64,000 nt of DNA from Dirofilaria immitis. Taxonomy: Eukaryota > Nematoda > Chromadorea > Rhabditida > Onchocercidae. Position numbers and translations under genes: made by a program. Each line of letters starts with the position of its first letter. The first letter of the stretch is position 1. Of this stretch, positions 13,001-25,182 are shown piece by piece. The notes under the pieces were generated by a model. That model was given only the letters and a program-made list of their open reading frames with translations, searched no databases and was not told the DNA's origin. Where the stretch lies: contig JAKNDB010000098.1 of assembly GCA_024305405.1 (NCBI GenBank), positions 2,498,501 to 2,562,500 of the forward strand, written 5' to 3'.

Positions 13001-15037
13001 CAAATGATTACTTTATCAAAAAGATGAAATGCTTCTTTATATTCGATCATTTCTTCCTCCGTTATACCATCAAATTGTTCATTTCCATTTTGTTGTTTCC
13101 AACGATTAAATAATAATGATCGACGTCTATTACTCATTGTAATAGAATTTTTGCCTATTATAATTATAATTAAAAAAAAATTTACGTCATATACGTCATG
13201 CATAACACTTTTTTTCGCAATTAAAAGACGTAAAATTCAAATTGATATAATTATAATAAAAAAATTTACGTCATATACGTCATGCATAACACTTTTTTCG
13301 CAATTAAAAGACGTAAAATTCAAATTGATATAATTATAATAAAAAAATTTACGTCATATACGTCATGCATAACACTTTTTTTCGCATTAAAAGACGTAAA
13401 ATTCAAATTGATATAATTATAATAAAAAAATTTACGTCATATACGTCATGCATAAAACTTTTTTCGCATTAAAAGACGTAAAATTCAACTTGGTATAATA
13501 ATCCTAAATAGAACTATATAATATGAATTGCAAACGATTAAATAACAATGATCGACATCTATTATTCATTATAATAGAATTTTTGCCTATTATAATATAA
13601 TAAAAAAATTTACATTATTTACGTCATACGTAACGTTTTTTTCCTTCGCTTTAAAAAGCAATAAAGTTGCAATCGCTCTAATAATCCTAACATAGAGCCA
13701 TATAATATGAATAATGAGCCAAAAAAAAAAAAAAAAAAGATTAAATTGTACAAAGCAAAATTTTCAAGTATATACTTAAATTCCTCAATATCAATTATGA
13801 AAGAATATAGAAGAGTTTTTTTTTTTTTTTTTTGCCGAGTCGATAATAAATATAATTTATGATGATGACAAATTTTTAAATTTCTAACTCAACTTAAATG
13901 CAAACTTATAAGTATTCTTTTCCTTTTTTTTTTTTTTTTTTTTTGATTAACAATTTTGCAAAAATTTCAAATTGAAATTCGCAATTTCAAGATTTCTAAT
14001 TTATTAATTTTTGCCAGGGTTTTTTATTTATCAATCAAAGTAATTTTGAATCTCTAAACGAGACTTTTTAATTCGTTTTTTAATTTTTAATATTTACAAA
14101 GGAAAATTTATAAATTTCAAAAAAAAAAAAAAAAAAACGGAATAATAAAAAATAACTAAAATTGAATACTTTCAATGAATTATTTTTCTAAAAAAATTTC
14201 CAATTAAAATTTTAAAAAGTAAAAAATAAAAAATTTTTAAATATATATATATTTTAGCTTCTTCGAGAAAACATTGGACTAATTAGGCGATAAATATTTC
14301 AGCTTCATTATAAAGCTAATATAGAAAATATAAATTATTAAAAACTTTGAATATATTATTTCAATTATATTTATATTATATTTTTATTACCTATACCGAA
14401 ATCATTTTGCACCATTATAACAATTATAATTTCAACTTTTTACTTCACCTATTAATTAGGCTAATTAATAATGCGTCTCAATTATAAATCTAACATGAAA
14501 AATATTAACCAGAAATTTTATTATTAAAATTTAAGTTTTATTTTATAATCATTTAAAAATATTTCTTTATCATAATTAAATGAACGATCACTTTTCTAGC
14601 CTTTTTTTCCGGGCCAACAGAAAAAAAGCCAACTTATATTCATCCATCCTAAATTATTCTTCTTTTTTTTTTTTTATTATCCTATAAAAACACTATTGAA
14701 TATTGGTTTATAAAAATTTCTATCCTATAAAACTTTATATCTCTCTCCCTCTCACTCTCTCTCTCTTTCTCTCTCTTTCTCTGTACATATATGATATAGT
14801 ATGATATGAATATATTTTTAATTCTAATTTTTATTATAAATTGATAAAAATAATAACATATGGCAATAATAAATGATAATTCTTTTTTTTTTTTTTTTAA
14901 GCATTATTGATATTACTATTATTATTATTTTAAAAAATATATTATTACTTATTATCATTTTGCAATTATTATTATCGTTATTATTATTATTGTTATTATT
15001 ATTATTATTGTCATCGTTATTATTATTATTATTGCTA

Positions 15038-15068
<31 letters not shown>

Positions 15069-15367
15069 TATTATTACTATTATTATTATTACTATTATTA
15101 TCATTATTATTATTTCTATTATTATTATTGCTATTATTATTATTATTATTACTAATGATTAAAGGATATTATGTTTGGATACAGCTTGCTATTTATCCAA
15201 TTAAATTGTTGAAATTTTTATTTTAAAAATGATACAGTACGAGAATTGTGTTTAATTAAATATAGAAATAAGTAATCCAAAGATAGATAACACATTATTC
15301 CTTAATACTATATTCTACTTGAATAAAAATTATGATAATAAATTGTAATATAATAATAATAGTGATA

Positions 15368-15435
<68 letters not shown>

Positions 15436-15874
15436 CAATAAGTTATATGGCCATGAAAATAATAATAACGAATTAAAATAGTAGTTGTATTTCATTTTTA
15501 ATTAATAATAATTTATAGTAAAATGAATAATATCCGTCTTCATGTTATCCTATTGATATATTATTAATGTTTTAATTATATTAATTTGTTATTTATTTTT
15601 CTCATTTTTTGATTTGCATATATTTAATTATTTTATTTTATTGATTGATGTATGAAAAAAAAGAATCTAAAATACATAATAATGGAAATTTTATTATATG
15701 CATAAATTTTTTGAGAAAAATGATCTTTAAAGATAATAATAATAAATAGATATGATATAGGGAATTGATAACATTATATTTCCTTTTTCATGCATTTAAA
15801 ATTATCAATTATTATATAATAATTGGCGAATATATTTATAGATTGATAAATAAATTATATTAAATTAATAATAT

Positions 15875-15907
<33 letters not shown>

Positions 15908-18900
15908 CTATTAAGAATATTGAAAACTTTGAGGGAAAAGAAAAAATTGTTAATAAAAATTGTTTCAGTAAATAGTAACAAATAATTAAATCAAAAACAT
16001 ATATCAAAATATTTTCAAATGATATTGAAAAATTCTTTTTCAATATCATATGAAAAATAAAAATTTATACAAAAAAAAAAAATTCCATCAATCATTTTTA
16101 TGCTATATCTAATTTGATAAATTTATTATGATATCTTCTCTTAATTTATAAAATGTTTCTTTAAAAAAAAAAAAAAACAAAAATGAAATATATTTCCAAA
16201 AAAAAAAAAAATAATTAGAAAAACTTTTTCAACATAAAACATTACATAATTAATCAATTTTTAATTATTCTTATAAATGAATAAATATATCTAAAATTTG
16301 AAATAAATTAAAACATTTTTCTTATTTATCTATTGATTAATTATAAATATTATAATACATATATGAATTATCTATTATATATATATCATGATAACATAGA
16401 ATTACATAATCGTAATAAACTAATTTTAATTAAATTTAACTAACTAATATACAAAATATTTCGCTTTAGAAATATCTCGACATATTTACAACATATTCTA
16501 GATAAATTAATATATCATATATCTTTTTATTTTTCGAATTCTTCATCTAATGAATTATTTATTGAGCAGTTATGAATTATATATATAAATATGTTCATCA
16601 ATAAAACATAAAATTATGTAATCGTAGTAAACTAATTTTAATTAAATTTAACTAACTAATATACAAAATATTTCGCTTTAGAAATTTCTCGACATATTTA
16701 TAACATATTCTAGATACATTAATATATCATATATCTTTTATTTTTCGAATTCTTCATCTAATGACTTATCAATTGATTAATTATAAGTGATATATATATA
16801 TATATATATATATATCAATCAATTTAATTTGAATGATAATATATATACTATAAATAAATAAAAATTTAATACAATATTAAAATATTCAAATGAATTAGCT
16901 ATTCTTAAATGAATATTGGTGAAAAAAAAATAAGAAAAGAATGATGAAATATAATTATAAAAAAAAAGATAAAAGATTGATAAAATTTTGAAAGAAAAAG
17001 AAAAGAAAATAATATTTTAGAAATATTTATACTTTTTTTATTTTCTAAATTATATAAATGTAAGATAGAAAAAGTTGAAAAAAAAGCCATACAATGAGAA
17101 AGATTTCATTAATTAGTAGTAACAAAGCGAAATGTAAGATTTTCTTTTTATATTTTTTCGTTGAAAAAAAATGAAAAAAAAGATTTTAGAAAAATTTTTT
17201 TGCTTGAAAAATGAATTCGTCGTTGCAATTAATTAACTGGCAAAAGTACGATTTGCTAATTATTATCGATAATTGTTAGAAAATTTTTTTTTTTTTTTTG
17301 TATACAGTAAGAAAAATAAAAGAAAGCAATACATTTGAAATTTTCAAAAATTCCACTACAATTTTTTTGGTGCTATTTTATTTATTGAGAAAGAAATCTA
17401 GGAATAAAAATAAAAAAAAAAATTGAAATATTCTGAAAAATTAAATAATAATTATAATTTGGTTTTTTTTCTTTCAAATTTTTAAAAAGAAAATATATTT
17501 TCTTTTCTTTTATCCATTCTTACTGTATACAGTAAGAATGGATTCTTACTGTATAGTATAATTTTTTTTTTTTTTTGTATGAATTCATATTAATTGAAAA
17601 AAACAAGAAGTTTGAATTTTTGTTTCATTTTTTTTTCACAAAATTTTTGATAAATTTTAATAAACTTTTTATCATTAGAATTAAATTATTCTTTTTCGTA
17701 TTTTTCAAAAAATATACAATTTGTTAGATAAAGTTGCATTTTCTTAATCTTCGAAAAATACACAATTTGTTAGATAAAGTTGCAAATTTCAAAAAAAAAA
17801 ATTGTTAAAATAATCAATTTTATTTCTAGAGAAAAAGAGAGAGAGAAAAAAATCAAAGAACTTATCAGAATTTATGATTCAATAGAAAATTCATTTCATT
17901 TTGAAATAAATTAGGAGTAAAATTGAAAAATATAGATGATGAAGATGAAATAATTTTTTTTTCGGTATTTCAAATTTAACAATATTGATTGTTTTTTTTT
18001 AGGAGAATGAAAAAAAAGGGAAAAAATGCTATTCTCGTCTTATATTTCATTCTTAGTTTAATATTACTATTTGATCGATAGTTGATGACAAATATTAGAT
18101 CAAAATGATTGATCAGATATAAGTTTGTTTAATCAAACAGTCATTTCATATATTTCTTTTCTTTTTCCATCTGATTAAAAATATTTTTTATAAAATTTAA
18201 CAGATTGAATTTATCTTTTGCATATAACAAGAATATATACATTCATATATATATATATATGTATGTGTTTATATCAAAATTAAATCTTAAAATTCCTAAC
18301 AGAAATTTCATTTTTATTTTTTAAAATATTATGAAATATCTTTGGAAGATGAAAAAATTAATTCTACAAAAAAAAACTATGAAAAATTTGAAATTAAAGA
18401 AATAAATATAAGAGAAAAAAAAAGAGCAAAAACGTAAAATGAAAAATATATAGAAAAATGTGATAAATAAATCACATCCATTATTAAATTCTAAAATTTA
18501 TCAATCAGATTTTGTTACATACTTTAATCATTATCATTATTCGAAAATGATAAAATGATTGAAGTGAAAAAAAAAAAAAAAGAACTAATGACAAAATAAA
18601 TTAAAGAATAAGCAGGAAAAAAGAAATCTTAGCAAAATTATCAATAAGCTTAAAACTTTTTTTTTCAAATATCTTAAGATTTTTTTACTTTTTTTATAAG
18701 CAGCATATTTAGTATATGCAATCAGATAAGATATGATAATTGATGCTTATCGATAAAACATTTCCTATTATTATTTGTCAATAGTGTCATATAAAATATA
18801 AAAAGTTTGAAATGAAATGAAATAATGAGATACTAAAAATAGCATATAAATTTATATGAACAATTGTCATTAAAGGTAATTTTAATTTCAAAAAAAAAAA

Positions 18901-19267
18901 AAAAACGGAAGAAAATTTATCTAAGTGATAATAATTAATATTGATTATATGTCCGTAAATTTGTCAAAATTAAAAAAAAAATCCATCAATTTTTTTTTCT
19001 TATAAATAATTTCAATAAAAGGACAATGAAAGGAATAGTTATTATAATAATATATTTTCCTGCATCAAGTATAATTATTGTTGGAGAAAAGGAATTGAGA
19101 AAAAAAGCGAAAATGAATAGGTCAAAGGTGAAATGAGCTAAAATATATGATCTGATAAGTTATTGTTAAAAATATTTTACTAAAAATTTTTGTCTCTTCT
19201 TCTTTTACTTCTGTTTTTTTTTTTTATTTTTTTTGCTCCCTGTCATTCTATTTTATTTTTTTCTTTC

Positions 19268-19298
<31 letters not shown>

Positions 19299-21092
19299 TT
19301 GTTAAATTTTTGATTTTAAGTTAGAACAGAAACGGTTGTTGATTGTTATATGAGAAAATTGTGTAAGCCTTAAAGACCATTTAGATAGATTGATAAAGTT
19401 GAAAAAGGAGGAAGGGAACAAAAAAAAAAAAAAAAAGAAAAACCAGTTTTAGTTTGGAATGAAGTTGAAGATAATTCGATAGGATGATCAAATGAAAAAA
19501 AAAAAAAAGAAGTGAGAGAGAGAGAGAGAGAGAAAGGGAAAAAATTTAAAAATTAAATGAACTTGGCGAGATAGTTTGTTAGTTAGTTATATGATAAAGT
19601 TAAGTAATAAAATGAAAAGCAAAAATGGCTAATTTATTGGATGAAAAAACAAAAAAAAAGAAAAGGAAGGAAAGGAAAATAAAAGAAGAAATATCATATT
19701 AAAAGTTTACTAAGATATGATATGGATTAATATACAAAGTAAAAAGTTTAATAAATAATTTAAAAAAGATTTGGGAAGAAAAAAAAGATTGAAATTTTGT
19801 AAAGGAAAATAAAAAGGCAATTTTAATTGTTAAAGTAAAAATGCGAAGAAAAACAAAAAAAAAAGCAAAAGAGTAACGAGAAAAAAAAGGAAAAGAAAAC
19901 TTTTCGTTTTATTTTCTTTTTTTTTTTTTTTTTTCGAGAACAAATATTTCATTTCTTTTTTATTATTATTTTTTTTTTTAATTCCATTTTTATGGATTGT
20001 TAAATAGATTTCTTAAATTTTTTTTCTTTTAACTACCAAAATTATCTATTTAGCTTTGCAATTATTTTGTTATTTAAATATTAAAAATTTGAATATTAAT
20101 AGAATTTAAATATTGAAAATTTGAATATTAATAGAATTTAAATATTGAAAATTTGAATATTAATAGAATTTAAATATTAAAAATTTGAATATTAATAGAA
20201 TTTAAATATTAAAAATTTGAATATTAATAGAATTTAAATATTGAAAATTTGAATATCAGTAATAAATATTTATACGTGTAAATATTATAAGTATTTCACG
20301 TTTAAACGTATGTTATTTATACGTCTCTATACGTTTATATATCTAAACATGTTAAGAATATATGATATGATAATTACTTATATTTTCAGTTACGAAATAC
20401 TTTGATAACGATATTATGCGCATCATTTCAATCGATAGCATTATTTTGGTATTATTATTATTACTATAATTTTTTTTTCCATTTAATCATCAAAAATTAA
20501 TAAATCAAGTATTGAAATTTAAAAAAAAAACGCTAATTTTAAAGAGAGGAAGAGAGAGAGAAAGAGAAAAGGGTTGGAAAGAGAGAGAGAGAGAGAAAAA
20601 TGATCAATTATTAATCTGCTCGAGATAATTATTAACTTAAAATTAGTTTTAGAGCAATATATGTTGTTGCATTGAAATTACATTTTTATCAATTAATTAT
20701 TTCAATCTAAATTAATAAGAATTTATTATAAATTAAGAATTTTAATAATATCACAAATATTTTTTTTTATTTTTGTACATTTAAATATACTTTTTTAAAA
20801 AATAATTGGAAAATTTCTTAAATTATTTTACTAAACTATCTAATCTTACTGAATTAATCAAAATTTGAATTTATAAAATTTATTAAAATATATACCAAAA
20901 GAAATGTCCAATATCGTTCCTTTTTCATTCTTTTTTTTTTTTTCCACTTATCTTAAATTATTATATCCTTCTGTAATCAATTCCAGGTATGTTCTAAGTT
21001 ATGCGCCAGGTGGTGAACGTGGCCTACGATTTATGGCTTCTCTAATGAAAGGATTTTGCATTTCAAAATCAACAGTTATATTACCAATTTAA
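7066..21092 (+). CDS. SFT2-domain vesicle transport membrane protein
   Basis: SFT2 proteins are four-pass membrane proteins acting in endosome-to-Golgi and ER-Golgi traffic. Exons seen: 7066 to about 7309 (start ATG after a TTTTTCAG acceptor; hydrophilic N-terminus beginning [15 protein letters not shown]), 7704-7772, 8075-8160, 8576 or 8591 to 8692, and a last exon 20986-21092. Family signatures are clear: [17 protein letters not shown] (pattern PrKFa..ytlGs), then [16 protein letters not shown] and ITTLYFSLW, and [16 protein letters not shown] near the C-terminus (family SYiPGG..GL.F). Between the fourth exon and 20986 one short exon carrying the KST/third helix region is expected, but I could not find it. 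The third-to-fourth exon join needs one extra base near 8,590 to read SFAFY-x-GPMN, so either the sequence has an indel or the copy is decaying. The first donor is also uncertain. The ~12 kb intron contains an antisense calmodulin-like gene. Family call is firm; exact model is not. Confidence 0.75.
7384..7483. repeat. short tandem duplication in SFT2 intron
   Basis: A phrase of about 40-45 bp containing CATATTATTATCATGTTTG and ATAAGTTATATCATTTAT occurs twice in direct succession within the first intron. No coding content is seen. A related, shorter phrase precedes it. Confidence 0.6.
8916..8955 (-). pseudogene. truncated U2 snRNA pseudogene
   Basis: On the minus strand this 40 bp stretch reads TTGGCTAAGATCAAAGTGTA followed by GTATC, then CGATCTTATCA. 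That matches the 5' part of U2 snRNA, including the GUAGUA branchpoint-recognition element. Two substitutions replace the usual UGUU by CGAU. The 5' terminal nucleotides and everything after about nucleotide 60 of U2 are absent, so it cannot be a functional gene. It sits in the long SFT2 intron and is probably a reverse-transcribed fragment. Confidence 0.7.
8956..10740. other. intron sequence, low complexity
   Basis: This is part of the SFT2 intron downstream of its fourth exon and 3' of the antisense calmodulin-like gene. It contains an (ATT)n microsatellite of about 50 bp at 9,809-9,861 and many AT homopolymers. No further exon is evident. Confidence 0.5.
10766..13137 (-). CDS. calmodulin-like four-EF-hand protein
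   Basis: Four minus-strand exons join in phase to 167 residues: 13137-13012, 11969-11802, 11309-11139 and 10804-10766, with a stop at 10766-10768. All four EF-hand loops are complete 12-mers with Asp at position 1 and Glu at position 12: [12 protein letters not shown] (split by intron 1), [24 protein letters not shown] and DIDGDGQINYEE. Calmodulin-typical phrases such as [20 protein letters not shown] and [10 protein letters not shown] surround them. It differs from true calmodulin in a basic N-terminal extension (begins [16 protein letters not shown]), a divergent linker (KRMSKENDSE) and several substitutions. This resembles the nematode calmodulin-like (cal) proteins, presumably Ca2+ sensors that bind target peptides. 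The gene lies entirely within an intron of the SFT2 gene on the other strand. Every donor and acceptor is canonical, so the model is reliable. Confidence 0.93.
13170..13498. repeat. 83 bp tandem repeat with CRE-like sites, upstream of the calmodulin-like gene
   Basis: About four copies with a period of 83-84 bp start just upstream of the calmodulin-like start codon; the anchor TTTACGTCATATACGTCATG begins at 13181, 13265, 13348 and 13431. Each unit contains two ACGTCA motifs (bZIP/CRE-type core) and a third ACGTAAAA near its other end. Position and motif suggest a promoter or enhancer role for the minus-strand gene, but this is inference. Confidence 0.8.
13529..13710 (-). pseudogene. duplicated 5' end of calmodulin-like exon 1 plus upstream repeat
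   Basis: Bases 13,532-13,585 repeat, with a few changes, the start-codon region of the calmodulin-like gene (13,100-13,160). On the minus strand it still opens ATG and reads as a variant of the N-terminus ([10 protein letters not shown] in place of [10 protein letters not shown]), then diverges. It is followed by a degenerate copy of the 83 bp unit (ACGTCATACGTAACG near 13,621) and of the flanking ATAATCCTAA...TATAATATGAAT phrase. No further exons follow it, so it is a fragment. Confidence 0.7.
13711..14870. other. intron sequence, homopolymer-rich
   Basis: No gene is seen. The stretch has several A or T runs of 15-20 bases and a CT-rich run at 14,742-14,783. It remains inside the long SFT2 intron. 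Confidence 0.5.
14909..15154. repeat. ATT microsatellite, imperfect
   Basis: About 245 bp of ATT triplets with interspersed variants (GTT, ACT, GCT, ATC). Any open frame across it, for example poly-Leu, is an artefact of the repeat. Confidence 0.95.
15340..15432. repeat. AAT microsatellite
   Basis: About 90 bp of AAT triplets. This is the reverse complement of the ATT array some 190 bp to the left, so the pair is an imperfect inverted repeat. Confidence 0.95.
16403..16763. repeat. 211 bp tandem duplication
   Basis: The block starting AACTAATTTTAATTAAATTT at 16418 recurs from 16629 with only a few changes and runs to about 16,763. A phrase with TTGATTAATTATAA brackets it on both sides. It is non-coding AT-rich DNA in the SFT2 intron. 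Confidence 0.8.
17302..17554. mobile_element. MITE-like element with TACAGTAAGAA inverted ends
   Basis: TATACAGTAAGAA at about 17,300 is mirrored by TTCTTACTGTATA at 17,517-17,530. With minor mismatches the similarity extends inward into an AAAAGAAA tract, giving terminal inverted repeats of roughly 25 bp around a ~180 bp AT-rich core with no coding capacity. The ends abut TA, as with Tc1/mariner target sites. The right end forms a perfect 28 bp palindrome at 17,514-17,541 (half-site CCATTCTTACTGTA), and a further TTCTTACTGTATA follows at about 17,543. A short non-autonomous DNA element, or two nested ends, is the simplest reading. Confidence 0.5.
17676..17792. repeat. two-copy direct repeat
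   Basis: A phrase containing ACAATTTGTTAGATAAAGTT occurs at about 17,715 and again at about 17,762, each preceded by a TCnnAAAAATA-type phrase. No function is evident. Confidence 0.6.
17793..20071. other. intron sequence, no gene seen
   Basis: AT-rich sequence with GA runs (for example 19,513-19,535) and long homopolymers. I looked for the missing SFT2 exon here and did not find one. Confidence 0.5.
20072..20258. repeat. 32 bp tandem repeat
   Basis: About six copies of a 32 bp unit containing AATATTAATAGAATTTAAAT and AAATTTG. Copies differ at one or two positions. It lies in the SFT2 intron about 0.7 kb before the last exon. Confidence 0.85.
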
Positions 21093-24000
21093 AATATTAC
21101 CATTATACATTTGTAAAAATTATTTATAAAATTTTGCTACACATATGTTTCTTTTGTTTTCGTTTCAACATCGAAAATTCCTATAAAACATATTGACCTG
21201 TGAACTTTCAAATATTATGTTTTATTTAAATTCTAAAATAATCCCAAATATATATCAGTTTTATAAATCGTAATGAATATTGTTTTTTTTTTCTTATTTT
21301 CTTTATTTGATAGTTTATTCTTATATATCTTATCAAATACATATCATTATTCCAATTGTTCTTTTAACTGATAATAATTAATTGTATTTTTTTATATATT
21401 CGATTATTCGTAGGATAAATTTACTACAAAAGTAGAAATATTTTTGAAAAAAAAAAAAGAAAAGAAAAGTAGAATTGATTTACTTCTATTTTTAATATAT
21501 TTATAAAAATTAAGCAAAAATTAATTAAGCAGAAAAATTCTAAAATTTTCGTTCGATCATTTTTGAAAATTGATAAAATTGTTCGTTTTTGTTTAACATT
21601 TTTTTCCTAGCCAATATGTCTTATGATAATGTGTTAATTTACTGGTAATTAGTTTAAGTTTATTTTTTATATTTATCTCAAATATTTATAAATTTTTTTT
21701 CTTTTTTAATTTCGTAAATGATAAATGAAAATATGTAGGATTCGTTATCATGAATTTCATCATTTTTATTCAATTTTTTATAAATTAATTTTATACGAAT
21801 ATTTATTACTTCTTCTATTGACTTTTTTTTTATGCTATAAATTATATTATTGCATTGTCATAAATTCATTTTTGCATCAAATTGAAAAATGATATTTAAT
21901 TAATTTTTTTTTCTTTATTATTATTGCATGAATTATTTTTATCGTAAATTTTATGCTTTATAAGCCTATCAATATATTTGATGATTATTTTATAATTGAA
22001 AAAAAAAGAAATTACGCATAGATTGGATTTTTTTTTTTAAAAAAATTACACTTAAATGGAGCTTATTTCAAATTATATTTAAATTCAAATTTATTTTAAA
22101 TTATATTTCCATCGAGCTTATTTTTCAAATTATTTTAGCTTATGATAAATGTCTATTTTTTTTTTTTTTTTTTTAGATCAAACTTATTTTTAAAACATTG
22201 TTTTTAAATTGAACTTAATAATTTCTCTTTTATAAACTAAAATGTAAAAAAAAAAACAAGAGAGAAGAAAGAAAAAAATTTATAGATGAGAAGAAGAAAA
22301 TATTTCTATCAATCCCAAGACAATTTTTTTTTTTCTAAATACAAACAAAAATGACAAATGATCGATTTGAGAGTTATTTATTTATTTATTTATTTATTCA
22401 TATATATTTGTTTTAACTCATATTTTCATAAAAAGAACAAAAAAAAAACTTGAAAACATTTCTTCCTCTTTTTTTTTTTTTGTTTTTGATTTTATTTTCT
22501 TTTTTCTTTTCCAATTTTTTTTACGTCTTTTCCGAAAATTAATTTACCTAACTTTTATTCAACAAGACTTTCCTTTTTTTTCTTTAAACGAAAAATAAGC
22601 CGAAAAGAGAAAGAGAAAACAACAGATATATTCTCGAGAATTTTAGAGTTATCTAATTTTTATTAAAAATTCAAGAATTAGTTTAAGAAACTATTCCTAT
22701 TCGTTTGTTAAACTTTATTTTAAAGTTATTTTATCGGATGAAATGAATTTAATCATTTGTAAACATATCAAATATTTTTCAATTATCTAGTTAATCTTTT
22801 CTGACTTGTTATTTAAAAAATTTTTCATAAAATTAATTTTAGCAATTTTTTCGTTTGAAAATAAATTTAACAATAAATTAATTTTTAAAAATATACAAAC
22901 AACAGGAAGAAATTTCATTATGATGAAAAATTCGATTGTTATTTTCCAAATAAAAAATTTTTTTCCAAAAAATGAAAATAAAAAGAAATGAAATATTTAA
23001 TCTTGCAAAAAATTAATACTTTTTATTATATTTTAATTTTATGCTGTAAAAAAAGCATTGAATTTGTATAAATTTAATTTTTGAACGAAAAAACTTATCA
23101 TTATTAAATGTACGATTATAAAATTTAACTGATAACGAAAATTTGGCGTAATATTTGATAATATTTATAATTTGATCAATAAAATAAAATTGTTCGAATT
23201 CTCATGATCATTAATTTTAAAAAGAAAATGATAATCATTTATAATAATTAAAAATGTTTAAGAAAAAAATTAATTGATAATCATTAGAGGGAAGCGGAGG
23301 AATTGATGGAAATTATTTTCTGATACTTGATAAATCATAAAATAGATATTATTGTTATGATCTTATTACCTGAACGTTACCTGGAGAACAGTGTCATTAA
23401 TTACAATCTGGTTACTTGGACAATAGAGGATATTATTACCTTTAAAATTAGTCATTATTATCATTACTATTATCGTTATCTTGTTATCTGGATAACAGAG
23501 GATATTATTGTTGCCTCTAAAATTAGTCATTATTATCATTATTATTATCTTGTTATCTAGATAACAGAGAACATTGTTACTTTTCAAATTAGTTATTATT
23601 TCTTTTTATTATCATTATTATTATCTTGTTACCAAGACAACAGAGGAGATTATTATTATTACCTTTAAAACTTCGTTTTCATTTTTTCAAACAATAATTA
23701 ATTTTGAGCAAAAGAGAAATTATTAGTCGTAAATTTCTGAATATTTTTCTTATATTTTTTCTTTATTTTTTCTCGAGAACAAATTTTGCTCATTTAATTT
23801 CAAACAATTTATATTTTTCATAACTGAATTTTATTCAAAAAAAAAAATCAAAAAAACGAACTAAAATAGTTAAGGAATTTTTAATCATTTTATTATTTCA
23901 GAAATATTTTTTGTTCAGCAAAAGTTTTGTTTAAATAAAAATGAATTCTTTTTAAATTAAATTTAAACTCAACGATTAATGAATCAATAATACTAATATT

Positions 24001-25180
24001 AGTATTACTATAATTATATTATAAATTAATAATGATACTTATAATGGTAATACGAATTAGGAAGAATAAAGAATAATGGTAATACAAATTAGGAAGAATA
24101 AAGAGAAGTGGAAAAATCAAAAAAAAAAAAAAAAAAGTTGAGTTGAAATGATGCATTATTGAAATCGTTAACAAATGAATTCAGATAAATTATGTAAAAT
24201 TATTATTATTGTAAAAATAATTTTTAAAATTTTTTTAGAAAAAATTAATATATTTCAAAAAATTAATTCATCATGCCTAAATAAATGATCATTATTTTCT
24301 TTAGAAAAAAAAGAAATTTTTAATTCAACAAATGATATAAAATAATTGATGAAATTTTTTTTTTTTTGTTGAATCGTTATGTTTTATCTTTTTTTTTTTT
24401 TTTTTAGTTTAACAAATTTTAATGTTGGAGAAAAAAAATTTTTCTTTATTAGCAAATTATAAATTTATATGTAGTTAATTTAGTAAATTGGAAAAATATT
24501 CATAAAAACAGAAATTTTAATATTTAATTGAAAATTTCATAATTATATATATCATTGATATAATTGGCAAATGTTTGTTTTCTGTTTCATTACGATGATC
24601 GTATCAATATAAATTAACTTTTGTGATATGTCTATTCTAATAAATTGAAAATTTTGGGATAAAGAAAGATATTCCAATAATTAATTTAAAGATTCCAATC
24701 ATTTATGAATCATACACATAACCATGAAAATGTACTCTATCATAATGATCCAAAAATGATTTTTTATCAAAATAATCAACAAAATATGCTCTAAAAAAGG
24801 TAATCAAAAATACATCCTACCTATCACGATAATTTTGTAGCGATAACAAGGTGAGTGATGCTAATCTTTCCAATACCAATGATAATCTTAATAAATAGCA
24901 TTAATAATAATAATAGTCTTGTAAGATATGATATATTTATGATAAGGAAATGAAAAAAAAATCATTCCCTGTAAAAGCAATCAGAAAATATGCCTGATCA
25001 CAATAACCAGTTGAATAAAATTATAATATTAATAATTTGTTTTAATAATAATAATTTTAATAAATAATAATCTTAAAAAATAAGTAAATACTAGTAATTA
25101 GAGTTGTAAGATGCGATATATTTATGAACCATACCGAAAATAATCATTGAATAATAGTGATCTTTTTAATAATAATAATA
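21093..25180. other. intergenic, AT-rich
   Basis: No gene is supported. The stretch includes a four-copy degenerate repeat at 23,365-23,680, a small duplication at 24,045-24,105 (GGTAATACRAATTAGGAAGA twice) and, from about 24,890, loosely repeated phrases (TTGTAAGATATGATATATTT type) that lead into the SH2-locus duplication. Confidence 0.55.
23365..23680. repeat. degenerate ~70 bp tandem repeat
   Basis: Four units share a CTTGTTACC/CTTGTTATC phrase, an ACAGAGGA-type phrase and ATTATTACC, then AAATTAGTCATTATTATC. Short open frames across it on both strands are repeat artefacts. Confidence 0.7.
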
Positions 25181-25182
25181 GT

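Noticed and set aside
14873..15226. 117-codon ORF of poly-leucine
   Set aside because: It is entirely the translation of the ATT microsatellite.
22806..22991. 61-codon ORF in the 22.8 kb intergenic region
   Set aside because: Composition is only F, N, K and I from AT-rich DNA; no splice sites, motifs or supporting neighbours.
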